A stretch of DNA of 19,147 nucleotides, from positions 1 through 19,147 of the forward strand of contig JBBDMS010000042.1 of the NCBI GenBank assembly GCA_040878185.1, read 5' to 3'. How positions within the stretch are numbered: position 1 is the first letter of the stretch; each line of letters starts with the position of its first letter. The position numbers and the translations under genes were made by a program. The DNA comes from JAWXBK01 sp040878185. Lineage in GTDB: Bacteria > Pseudomonadota > Alphaproteobacteria > Dongiales > Dongiaceae. This document shows positions 1-7,423 of this stretch, one piece after another. Under the pieces are notes generated by a model. It did no database searches. It saw only the letters and a program-made list of their open reading frames with translations, and had not been told where the DNA came from.

Positions 1-2
1 GT

Positions 3-3000
3 TTGCCCTATGACCGCGTGTCGCCGCATCGCGATATCATCGGCCGGCGCGTCGACGCGCTCGGTGCGCTCGCCGCACCGCGCGACAAGACGCGGCCGCG
101 GATACTGCTTACGACGGTTTCCGCGTTCCTGCAGCGGGTGACGCCCGCCGGATTTGCAGGTGCCGGCCTTGCCCTGCGGCCGGGCCATGTGATCGCACCC
201 GACACGATCGCGCGACATCTCGCGGATACCGGGTTCCTGCGCGTCGGCAAGGTCGGCGATGTCGGCGAGTTCGCGGTACGCGGCGGCATCATCGATCTCT
301 TTCCACCGGGACAGGAGGATCCGGTACGGCTCGATTTCTTTGGCGACCAGATCGAATCGATCCGTCGTTTCGATCCGATCTCCCAGCGGACGACGGCGAC
401 GATGACCGGGCTCGATCTTCGGCCGATGGGCGAGCTGCGTCTCGACCAGGCGTCGATCGAGCGGTTTCGAACCCGCTATCGGGAGCGCTTCGGTGCGCCG
501 GCAACGGAAGATCCGCTCTACGTCGCGATCAGCGAGGGCCGCTCCTATCCGGGCATGGAGCACTGGCTGCCGCTCTTCCTCGAAAAGACCGCGACTTTGC
601 TCGATCATGCGACCGGGGCTGCGATCACCCTCGACCATCAGGCGCGGGAATTGCGCGACGCGCGGCTCGAGCTGATCGAGGAGTTCTACGAGGCGCGCAG
701 CGCGGCGGTAAAGATCCGCGACGGCACGCCGGTCTATCGTGCGCTCGCACCCGACGAGCTTTATCTGACGGCGCATGACTGGGATGCGTTTCTGGCGGAT
801 CGCTCTGTCGTGGCGTTGTCCAACTTTGCGCCGCCGGAAGGCAGCGGCTGGCAGGATTGGGGCGCGCGGCCCGGTCGCGAGTTCGCCGAAGCGCGGTTGC
901 AGTCGCTCGATGCGCTCTATGCGGCGCTTGCACAGCGGATCGCGGACGAGGCGGGATCGGGCCGCCATGCGGTCATCACGACCTACAGCGAAGGCAGCCG
1001 CGACCGGCTTTCCAAGTTGATGATCGAACATGGCGTCACCGGACTGGTGCCCTGTGCCGATTGGTCGACCGCGTCGGAGCTGGCGCCCGGCGCAACGGCA
1101 CTGGTGGTGCTCGGCCTCGAGCGCGGCTTCGTCGATGCGCGCCATGCCTTCATTACCGAGCAGGACATTCTCGGCGACCGGCTGGTACGCCAGCCGAAAC
1201 GCCGCCGCGCGGAGCGGTTCCTCGAAGAGCTTTCCAATTTCGGTGCGGGCGACATCGTCGTGCACGCCGATCACGGTATCGGCCGCTACGAAGGTCTCGA
1301 AACGCTGATAGTCGGCGGCGCCGCGCATGACTGTTTGCGCATCGTCTATGACGGCGGTGATAAATTGTTCCTCCCGGTCGAGAATATCGATCTGCTGTCG
1401 CGCTTCGGCTCCGACGAGACGCCGGTGCAGCTCGACCGGCTCGGCGGTGCGAGCTGGCAATCGAGGAAGGCGCGGGTCAAGGCGCGCATCCGCGAGATGG
1501 CGGCCGAGCTGATCAAGGTCGCCGCCACGCGCGCCGTGCAGGAGCTCGATGCCTTGCCGCCGCCCGAAGGGCTCTATGACGAGTTCTGCGCGCGGTTTCC
1601 CTATCCCGAGACCGACGACCAGATCCGCGCCATCGACGACGTTCTGACCGATCTGTCCGCCGGCAAGCCGATGGACCGTCTCATTTGCGGCGATGTCGGC
1701 TTCGGCAAGACCGAGGTCGCGCTGCGTGCCGCGTTCGTGGTCGCGGCCAACGGCAGGCAGGTCGCCGTGATCGCGCCGACCACCTTGCTGGTTCGGCAGC
1801 ATTTCCGGACGTTCAGCGAGCGCTTCGCCGGGCTGCCGATCCGCATCGCGCAGATCTCGCGCATGGTCGGCGCGAAGGAAACGGCGGAGACGAAGCGCGA
1901 TCTGCGCGAGGGTAAGGTCGATATCATCATCGGAACCCACGCCCTGCTGGCCAAAGACATCGGGTTCCGCTCGCTCGGTTTGCTGATCGTCGACGAGGAA
2001 CAGCATTTCGGCGTCGGCCAGAAGGAGCGACTGAAGGCGTTGCAGGAGGATGTGCATGTCCTCACCGTGACGGCAACGCCGATCCCGCGCACGCTGCAGC
2101 TCGCGCTCTCGGGCGTCCGGGAAATGAGCCTGATCGCGACGCCGCCGATCGACCGGCTGGCGGTGCGGACATTCGTAATGCCTTACGATCCGGTCATCGT
2201 GCGCGAGGCGATCCTGCGCGAGCGCAATCGCGGCGGCCAGAGCTTCTATGTCTGCCCGCGCATTCGCGATATCGATGTGGTCGCCGAGCGGCTGCGCAAA
2301 CTGGTGCCGGAGGTGAAATTCGTCATCGCGCATGGGCAGATGCCGCCGACCCAGCTCGAAAAGGCAATGACCGCTTATTACGAAGGGCAATACGACGTTC
2401 TGCTCTCGACCAACATCATCGAATCCGGGCTCGACATTCCGCGTGCCAATACGATGATCCTGCATCGCGCGGACATGTTCGGGCTCGCCCAGCTCTATCA
2501 GCTTCGCGGCCGCATCGGCCGGTCCAAGCTGCGCGCCTATGCCTATCTGACCGTGCCGCCCGACCAGGTGCTGACCCCGACCGCCGAGAAGCGGCTTCAG
2601 GTCATGCAGACCCTCGACACGCTCGGCGCCGGCTTCACCCTCGCGAGCCACGATCTCGATATCCGCGGCGCCGGCAACCTGCTCGGCGAGGAACAGTCCG
2701 GCCATATCCGTGAGGTTGGCATCGAGCTCTATCAGCAGATGCTCGAAGAAGCGGTGCAGGAAGCGCGCGGCCGGGCCGCCCGCGAAACCGAATGGGCGCC
2801 GCAGATCAATATCGGCTCCGCCGTCCTCATTCCGGAACCCTACGTCGCCGATCTCGGTATCCGGCTCGGTTTGTACCGGCGCATCGCGACTTTGCTGGAC
2901 CAGACGGCGATCGATGGGTTCGCCGCCGAGCTGGTCGATCGGTTTGGGCCACTGCCGCCCGAGGTCGAGAACCTGCTCCAGATCATGGCGATCAAGCGGC

Positions 3001-3239
3001 TCTGCCGCGCCGCCGGCGTTGAGAAGGTCGATGCCGGACCGCGGGGCGCGGTCATCGCCTTCCGCGGCAATGCCTTCAAGCGCCCGGAGCGGCTGATCGA
3101 TTACATCACACGCAACCAGAAGCTCATCAGCGTGCGTCCAGACCAGCGCCTCGTCTATCATCAGAACTGGAACGACGAATCCCGCCGCCTGCCCGGTGTG
3201 CGCAAGTTGCTCGAGAACGTCGCGGCGCTCGCCGCCTGA
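3..3239 (+). CDS. mfd: Transcription-repair coupling factor Mfd (5' end missing)
   Basis: Mfd is an ATP-driven DNA translocase that displaces RNA polymerase stalled at lesions and recruits UvrA for excision repair. The visible 1078 residues start inside the UvrB-like N-terminal module, at the conserved stretch beginning PYDR. Roughly 80 residues of a full-length protein lie upstream of the window, so the base-3 start is only the window edge. The RNA-polymerase-interacting region follows (FGAGDIVVHADHGIGRYEG). Next come the helicase lobes: Walker A GDVGFGKTE near visible residue 563, DEEQ box near 664, TATPIPRTLQL after it, and motif VI RGRIGRS. The TRCF C-terminal module begins near YVADLGIRLGLYRR. 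The frame is intact to a TGA stop. A flavin reductase-like gene starts 11 bases downstream on the same strand. The family call is near certain. Confidence 0.97.
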   Translation: MPYDRVSPHRDIIGRRVDALGALAAPRDKTRPRILLTTVSAFLQRVTPAGFAGAGLALRPGHVIAPDTIARHLADTGFLRVGKVGDVGEFAVRGGIIDLFPPGQEDPVRLDFFGDQIESIRRFDPISQRTTATMTGLDLRPMGELRLDQASIERFRTRYRERFGAPATEDPLYVAISEGRSYPGMEHWLPLFLEKTATLLDHATGAAITLDHQARELRDARLELIEEFYEARSAAVKIRDGTPVYRALAPDELYLTAHDWDAFLADRSVVALSNFAPPEGSGWQDWGARPGREFAEARLQSLDALYAALAQRIADEAGSGRHAVITTYSEGSRDRLSKLMIEHGVTGLVPCADWSTASELAPGATALVVLGLERGFVDARHAFITEQDILGDRLVRQPKRRRAERFLEELSNFGAGDIVVHADHGIGRYEGLETLIVGGAAHDCLRIVYDGGDKLFLPVENIDLLSRFGSDETPVQLDRLGGASWQSRKARVKARIREMAAELIKVAATRAVQELDALPPPEGLYDEFCARFPYPETDDQIRAIDDVLTDLSAGKPMDRLICGDVGFGKTEVALRAAFVVAANGRQVAVIAPTTLLVRQHFRTFSERFAGLPIRIAQISRMVGAKETAETKRDLREGKVDIIIGTHALLAKDIGFRSLGLLIVDEEQHFGVGQKERLKALQEDVHVLTVTATPIPRTLQLALSGVREMSLIATPPIDRLAVRTFVMPYDPVIVREAILRERNRGGQSFYVCPRIRDIDVVAERLRKLVPEVKFVIAHGQMPPTQLEKAMTAYYEGQYDVLLSTNIIESGLDIPRANTMILHRADMFGLAQLYQLRGRIGRSKLRAYAYLTVPPDQVLTPTAEKRLQVMQTLDTLGAGFTLASHDLDIRGAGNLLGEEQSGHIREVGIELYQQMLEEAVQEARGRAARETEWAPQINIGSAVLIPEPYVADLGIRLGLYRRIATLLDQTAIDGFAAELVDRFGPLPPEVENLLQIMAIKRLCRAAGVEKVDAGPRGAVIAFRGNAFKRPERLIDYITRNQKLISVRPDQRLVYHQNWNDESRRLPGVRKLLENVAALAA

Positions 3240-3250
3240 GGAGGACCGGA

Positions 3251-3880
3251 TTGTTCTATTCGACCGAAGGACCTGAACGGCCGCTCAGGCCCGATCCGTT
3301 CAAACAGCTTATCGTGCCGCGACCGATCGGCTGGATTTCCAGCATCGCGGCCAATGGCACGGTCAATCTCGCGCCCTATAGTTTCTTCAACGCCATCGGC
3401 GACAGCCCGCCGATGGTCGGATTCGGGGCAGGGGGCAGCAAGGCCGACCGGCTCTTCAAGGACAGCCGAGCCAATGTCGAGGAAACCGGCGAGTTCGTGT
3501 TCAATCTCGCGACCTGGGATACGCGCCGCCAGATGAACCTGACCTCGGCCCATCTGCCGGCGGACGTCGACGAGTTCGCCCATTCAGGCCTGACGCCGGT
3601 TCCTTCGAAGCTGGTTCGGCCGCCGCGCGTCAAAGAGGCGCCGGTGCATTTCGAATGCCGCTATTTCAGCACGGTCGAACTGCCGGCCGACGATCCGAGC
3701 GAACCCAACGCCTTCATCATCGGCCGCGTCGTCGGCATTCATATCGACGACAGGCTGATCGATGCGAACGGGCGGGTGGATATCGTGGCGGCGCGACCGA
3801 TCGCACGGCTCGGCTATTCACTCTACACGATCGTCGACAACAGCTTCCCGATGCGCCGGCCCGACGATCCGCCGGTCTGA
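3251..3880 (+). CDS. Flavin reductase-like FMN-binding protein
   Basis: A 209-residue member of the flavin reductase-like (DIM6/NTAB, split-barrel FMN-binding) family. Such proteins bind FMN and reduce it or use it to reduce a substrate; the partner is unknown here. Seen in the sequence: an N-terminal MFYSTEGP, a VPRPIGWISS segment near residues 22-31, and YSFFNAIGDSPPMVGFG near 43-59, all typical of this family's flavin pocket. The length is normal. The start is TTG, supported by a strong GAGGAGG Shine-Dalgarno run at about 3238-3244 and by the family's usual MFY start. It lies 11 bases after mfd and may be co-transcribed with it. The 3' end is only 8 bases from the convergent DsbA-family gene. 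The physiological substrate cannot be read from the sequence. Confidence 0.88.
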   Translation: MFYSTEGPERPLRPDPFKQLIVPRPIGWISSIAANGTVNLAPYSFFNAIGDSPPMVGFGAGGSKADRLFKDSRANVEETGEFVFNLATWDTRRQMNLTSAHLPADVDEFAHSGLTPVPSKLVRPPRVKEAPVHFECRYFSTVELPADDPSEPNAFIIGRVVGIHIDDRLIDANGRVDIVAARPIARLGYSLYTIVDNSFPMRRPDDPPV

Positions 3881-3888
3881 CCGCATCG

Positions 3889-4542
3889 CTACCAGGATTC
3901 GGTGGCCATCTCTTCGTCGACCCGCGCGAGATCGAAAAGCTGAAAGAAAGCCTCAGGCTCCTGCGCGCCGGACAGCGCATAGCGCTGGTTGAAGATGAAG
4001 CAGGGCACGCCGCTGATACCGAGCCTTCGCGCGGAGCGGTCTTCCTGCTCGATTTCGGTCCGGAACCGGTCGCCTGCAAGGAAATCGCCGACCGCCACGT
4101 TGTCCATCCCGACCGATCCCGCGACATCCATCAGGACGCCGTCGTCGCCGATATCGCGCGCGTCGATGAAATAGGCCTGGAACAGCCGTTCGGCGAGCTC
4201 ATTCTGGCACCCTTCGTCCCAGGCAAGCCGCAACAGCCGATGCGAGTTGAGCGTGTTCGGCGTGCGCCGCATGCGTTCGAAGTCGAACGGCAGCCCTTCG
4301 CTCTGGCCGGCGGCATAGACCGCATCGTAGATACGGCGCGCGCGTTCGGGCTGGCCGAACTTGGCGGCGAGATAGGTCTGGCGGTCCATACCTTCGGCGG
4401 GCATCCCGGGATTGAGCTGAAAGGCGCGCCAGCGCAAGCTGATGCCGATGGGCGCGCGCTGCGCGAGCGCGCGTTCGAGCCGGCGCTTCCCGATGAAGCA
4501 CCAGGGGCAGATCGTGTCCGAATAGATGTCGAGCCGGAGCAG
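3889..4542 (-). CDS. DsbA-family thioredoxin-fold oxidoreductase (FrnE type)
   Basis: About 217 residues, the usual length for the cytoplasmic FrnE-like branch of the DsbA family, which catalyses thiol-disulfide exchange. The N-terminal DIYSDTICPWCFIGKRR carries the CxxC active site CPWC at about residues 12-15. The C-terminal GISGVPCFIFNQRYALSGAQ carries the cis-proline loop (VP) and the SGAQ motif typical of this group. No signal peptide is visible, so cytoplasmic. The open frame extends to a TTG at 4602, but family alignment begins at about LRLDIYSD. A strong AAGGAGAGG ribosome site (4547-4555) sits just before ATT (4545) and CTG (4542); CTG has the better 7-base spacing and is used here. 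A GTG at 4593 is the alternative but has no ribosome site. Function call is firm; start is uncertain. Confidence 0.85.
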   Translation of the reverse strand: MLRLDIYSDTICPWCFIGKRRLERALAQRAPIGISLRWRAFQLNPGMPAEGMDRQTYLAAKFGQPERARRIYDAVYAAGQSEGLPFDFERMRRTPNTLNSHRLLRLAWDEGCQNELAERLFQAYFIDARDIGDDGVLMDVAGSVGMDNVAVGDFLAGDRFRTEIEQEDRSARRLGISGVPCFIFNQRYALSGAQEPEAFFQLFDLARVDEEMATESW

Positions 4543-4546
4543 AATG

Positions 4547-4555
4547 CCTCTCCTT
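4547..4555 (-). promoter_or_regulatory. Ribosome binding site deciding the DsbA-family start
   Basis: On the minus strand the run AAGGAGAGG is a near-consensus Shine-Dalgarno site. The AAGGAG core ends 7 bases before CTG at 4542 and 4 bases before ATT at 4545. No ATG, GTG or TTG is in frame at a suitable distance downstream. It therefore favours initiation at a non-canonical codon, matching where homologues of this family begin. Confidence 0.5.
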
Positions 4556-4601
4556 GCTGGTGGGCGGTGACGGTGCCTTGACGGGCGACCCACGCTTTCC
4601 A

Positions 4602-4631
4602 ACGATAGCGCGAAGCCGGCCGATATGACAA
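4602..4631 (-). promoter_or_regulatory. Candidate sigma70-like promoter for the DsbA-family gene
   Basis: The minus strand carries TTGTCA (4626-4631) and, 18 bases downstream, TATCGT (4602-4607). These resemble -35 and -10 elements. Transcription would begin near 4595, about 50 bases before the proposed CTG start. That would rule out the TTG at 4602 as a start codon. The -10 match is only four of six bases, so this is tentative. Confidence 0.35.
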
Positions 4632-4643
4632 AACGGGTGCAGG

Positions 4644-6287
4644 ATGACGGATATCTGGGAAGCGGGACTGGGGCAGAACAGGGCGAACTACGCGCCTCTG
4701 ACGCCGCTCAGCTTTCTGGCAAGGGCAGCACGGGTCTATCCCGACAAGGCGGCGGTCGTGCATGGCCGGCTCCGCTACAGCTATCGCGACTTCGATGCGC
4801 GCTGCCGGCGGCTTGCGTCGGCGCTGATCGCCCGCGGCATCGCTCGCGGCGATACGGTCGCCATCCTGGCGAACAACACGCCCGCGATGCTCGAAGCGCA
4901 TTTCGGCATCCCGATGATGGGCGGCGTGCTCAACGCGCTCAATTTTCGCCTCGACCCGGCGACCATCGCCTTCTGCCTCGAACATGGCGGAGCGAAGCTG
5001 CTGATTGCCGATTGCGAATATGCCGAGACGGTTCGCGCGGCTCTGGCACGAATGGAAAATCCCCCGATCCTGGTCGAGATCGAAGATACCGAGGCCAAAT
5101 ACGGACCAAACGGGGCGACGCGGCTTGGGCCGGTCGACTATGAGAGCTTCATTGCCGGCGGCGATCCGACATATCGCAGCGAGGAACCGGGGGACGAGTG
5201 GCAGGCGATGGCGCTCGGTTACACCTCCGGCACCACGGGCAATCCCAAGGGCGTGGTCTATCACCATCGCGGCGCCTATCTGAACGCGCTCGGCGACGTG
5301 CTCACGATGAGGCTCGATCCGTCGACGGTGTTTCTCTGGACGCTGCCGATGTTCCATTGCAACGGCTGGTGCTTCACCTGGGCGGTGATCGCAGCCGGTG
5401 GCACGCATGTCTGCCTGCGCAAGGTTGACCCGGCGCTCATCTATCCCATGATCCCGCTTCATGGCGTCACGCATCTCTGCGGCGCGCCGATCGTGCTCAA
5501 TCTGCTGGCGAATGCGCCCGACGGCGTGAAGACAAAATTCGATCGGATCGTCGAGGTTGGCACCGGGGGCGCTGCGCCGCCGAGCCCGATCATCGAGGCG
5601 ATGAACCGAAGCGGCTTTAACGTCACGCATCTCTATGGCCTCACCGAGACCTACGGGCCGGCGACGGTTTGCGCCTGGCAGGAGGCGTGGGACGAGCTCG
5701 ATATCCAGGCCCGCGCGCGGCACATGGCGAAGCAGGGCGTGCCGCATATCATGCAGGAACAGGTGATGGTCGCGGATCCCGAGACAATGGTTCCGGTGCC
5801 GGCCGATGGCGAAACGATCGGCGAGGTGATGATCCGCGGCAACACGGTCATGAAGGGCTATCTGCGCAATCTGCGCGCGACCGAAGAAGCGTTTCGCGGC
5901 GGCTGGTATCACAGCGGGGATCTCGGCGTCTGGCATCCCGACGGCTATGTCGAGGTCAAGGATCGGGCCAAGGACATCATCATTTCCGGCGGCGAGAACA
6001 TCTCCAGCCTCGAGGTCGAGGAAGTGCTCTATCGCCATCCCCAGGTGCTCGAGGCGGCCGTCGTCGCCCGGCCCGACGAGAAATGGGGCGAAACGCCCTG
6101 CGCCTTCGTGACTTTGCGCGAAGGATCGGGTGAGGTTGCGGCGGACGAGATCATCGGCTGGTGTCGGGAACATCTCGCGCGCTTCAAGGTGCCGCGGACC
6201 ATCGTGTTTAGCCCGTTGCCGAAAACATCGACCGGCAAGATTCAAAAATTTGTCCTGCGCGAGCAGGCGAAGGCGCTGGAGGGCTGA
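4644..6287 (+). CDS. Fatty acyl-CoA synthetase (AMP-forming)
   Basis: A 547-residue ANL-superfamily ligase that activates a carboxylic acid, probably a medium- or long-chain fatty acid, through an acyl-AMP intermediate to the CoA thioester. Motifs in order: P-loop YTSGTTGNPKGV at residues 193-204, YGLTETYGP from 331, YHSGDLGVWHPDGYVEVKDR from 422, the hinge and GGENIS region, and a C-terminal TSTGKIQKF in which K532 is the likely catalytic lysine. The N-terminus MTDIWEAGLGQNRANYAPLT matches the usual start of a proteobacterial subgroup that also includes methylmercaptopropionate-CoA ligase-like enzymes, so substrate chain length is open. It heads a unit with a small membrane protein 3 bases downstream and an SDR gene. 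It is divergent from the DsbA-family gene. Confidence 0.93.
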   Translation: MTDIWEAGLGQNRANYAPLTPLSFLARAARVYPDKAAVVHGRLRYSYRDFDARCRRLASALIARGIARGDTVAILANNTPAMLEAHFGIPMMGGVLNALNFRLDPATIAFCLEHGGAKLLIADCEYAETVRAALARMENPPILVEIEDTEAKYGPNGATRLGPVDYESFIAGGDPTYRSEEPGDEWQAMALGYTSGTTGNPKGVVYHHRGAYLNALGDVLTMRLDPSTVFLWTLPMFHCNGWCFTWAVIAAGGTHVCLRKVDPALIYPMIPLHGVTHLCGAPIVLNLLANAPDGVKTKFDRIVEVGTGGAAPPSPIIEAMNRSGFNVTHLYGLTETYGPATVCAWQEAWDELDIQARARHMAKQGVPHIMQEQVMVADPETMVPVPADGETIGEVMIRGNTVMKGYLRNLRATEEAFRGGWYHSGDLGVWHPDGYVEVKDRAKDIIISGGENISSLEVEEVLYRHPQVLEAAVVARPDEKWGETPCAFVTLREGSGEVAADEIIGWCREHLARFKVPRTIVFSPLPKTSTGKIQKFVLREQAKALEG

Positions 6288-6290
6288 ACG

Positions 6291-6623
6291 ATGGATCCCG
6301 TCGTTCGCGAGGTCGTCGATTTCTTCGACGGGTTCTTCAACCAGTTCAATCCCTATAACAGCGCCAATCTGATCACCTATTTCGTCTGGCTGGTGATCTA
6401 TGTCGCGACCTGGATCACGGTCTGGCGTTCGCCGCGAGCCTGGGTCCGCTTCATCAGCTTCGTCGCGAACCAGATATTCTCGATCGGAATCCTGATTTCC
6501 TGGTCGCTGGTCGTGCTGATTGCGGTGCGCTACTGGATTCCCTCCCTGATCGTCGCGCTGCTCACCGCGGGCGCCGCCCTGTTCCTGTTCCGCCGGCGCG
6601 ATCGGGCGCAGGCGCCGTCGTGA
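6291..6623 (+). CDS. Small three-helix membrane protein of unknown function
   Basis: A 110-residue protein I do not recognise. Hydrophobic segments at about residues 27-45, 58-79 and 83-100 predict three membrane helices. The 26-residue N-terminus is acidic and aromatic-rich (VVDFFDGFFNQFNPYN), and the short C-terminal tail RRRDRAQ is basic, which by the positive-inside rule suggests a cytoplasmic C-terminus. There is no signal peptide distinct from the first helix and no catalytic motif. The ATG follows the acyl-CoA synthetase stop by 3 bases, with GAGGG just upstream. Its stop codon overlaps the next gene's GTG start, so it is almost certainly translated within this operon. A role close to lipid or acyl-CoA metabolism is only inferred from position. 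Confidence 0.8.
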   Translation: MDPVVREVVDFFDGFFNQFNPYNSANLITYFVWLVIYVATWITVWRSPRAWVRFISFVANQIFSIGILISWSLVVLIAVRYWIPSLIVALLTAGAALFLFRRRDRAQAPS

Positions 6624-7393
6624 CGCCCGGCAATCCGTTCGATTTGAGCGGCCGTATCGCCCTGGTGACCGGCGCCTCGGGCGCGTTCGGCCGGCAGTTT
6701 GCAAATGCGCTCGCCAAGGCGGGCGCCGCGATCATATTGGCCGGACGCCGGCAGGACGCGCTCGACGACGTGCGCGGCGGCATCGAGCAGGCCGGCGGTC
6801 GTGCCGAAACGCTGGTCATCGATGTGACGCGCGGCGATGTCGTAGCGTCGGCACTGCAGAAGGCGACGCGCGGCCTCGGTCTGCCGGATATCCTGATCAA
6901 CAATGCCGGTACCGCGAGCGGGAAATTCGCGGCCGATCTGACGGAAGCCGACTGGGACAAGGTAATGAACGTCAATCTGCGCGGCGCGTTCCTGGTTGCG
7001 CAGGGATTCGCACGCGCCCGCATCGCGGCGGGCGGGGGCGGGGCGATCGTCAATATTGCCTCGATCACCGGCCTGACGGCACCGCCCGCGATCGCCCCCT
7101 ATGCGATATCGAAAGCGGCCGTTATCCAGATGACGCGGGTGCTGGCGCGGGAATGGGCGCGCCACTCGATCCGCGTCAATGCGCTGTGTCCCGGCTATTT
7201 CGAATCCGACATGACGTCCGACTACCTGAAAACGCCGAGCGGTCAGCGGATGGTGCAGGCGATCCCGATGCGGCGCATCGGCAAGCCCGGCGAGCTGGAC
7301 GGTGCGCTGTTGCTTTTGGCATCCGATGCGGGCAGCTACATGACCGGCACGACGATCGTGCTCGACGGCGGCCAGACGCTGGTCACGCCGTAA
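6620..7393 (+). CDS. Short-chain dehydrogenase/reductase (SDR)
   Basis: A 257-residue classical SDR, an NAD(P)-dependent alcohol/ketone oxidoreductase with a Rossmann fold. The cofactor motif TGASGAFG lies at residues 17-24. NNAG follows at the end of the fourth strand. The catalytic residues are S148 (NIAS), Y161 and K165 (YAISK). The C-terminus YMTGTTIVLDGGQTLVTP is the usual FabG-like ending. An arginine in AGRRQDAL after the second strand hints at NADP preference, but this is weak. The start is GTG, overlapping the preceding stop as GTGA, which indicates translational coupling. Together with the acyl-CoA synthetase it could handle a 3-hydroxyacyl or related lipid intermediate, but the substrate is not determined. 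Confidence 0.92.
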   Translation: MTPGNPFDLSGRIALVTGASGAFGRQFANALAKAGAAIILAGRRQDALDDVRGGIEQAGGRAETLVIDVTRGDVVASALQKATRGLGLPDILINNAGTASGKFAADLTEADWDKVMNVNLRGAFLVAQGFARARIAAGGGGAIVNIASITGLTAPPAIAPYAISKAAVIQMTRVLAREWARHSIRVNALCPGYFESDMTSDYLKTPSGQRMVQAIPMRRIGKPGELDGALLLLASDAGSYMTGTTIVLDGGQTLVTP

Positions 7394-7423
7394 CGCTCGA
7401 GCTCACAACTGCGGTTTGGACAC

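Noticed and set aside
4131..6704. 857-codon minus-strand open frame opposite the acyl-CoA synthetase
   Set aside because: It lies antisense to a gene with all ANL motifs and overlaps the DsbA-family gene in another frame. Its protein is Arg/Asp/His-rich with no recognisable domain, typical of a GC-rich shadow.
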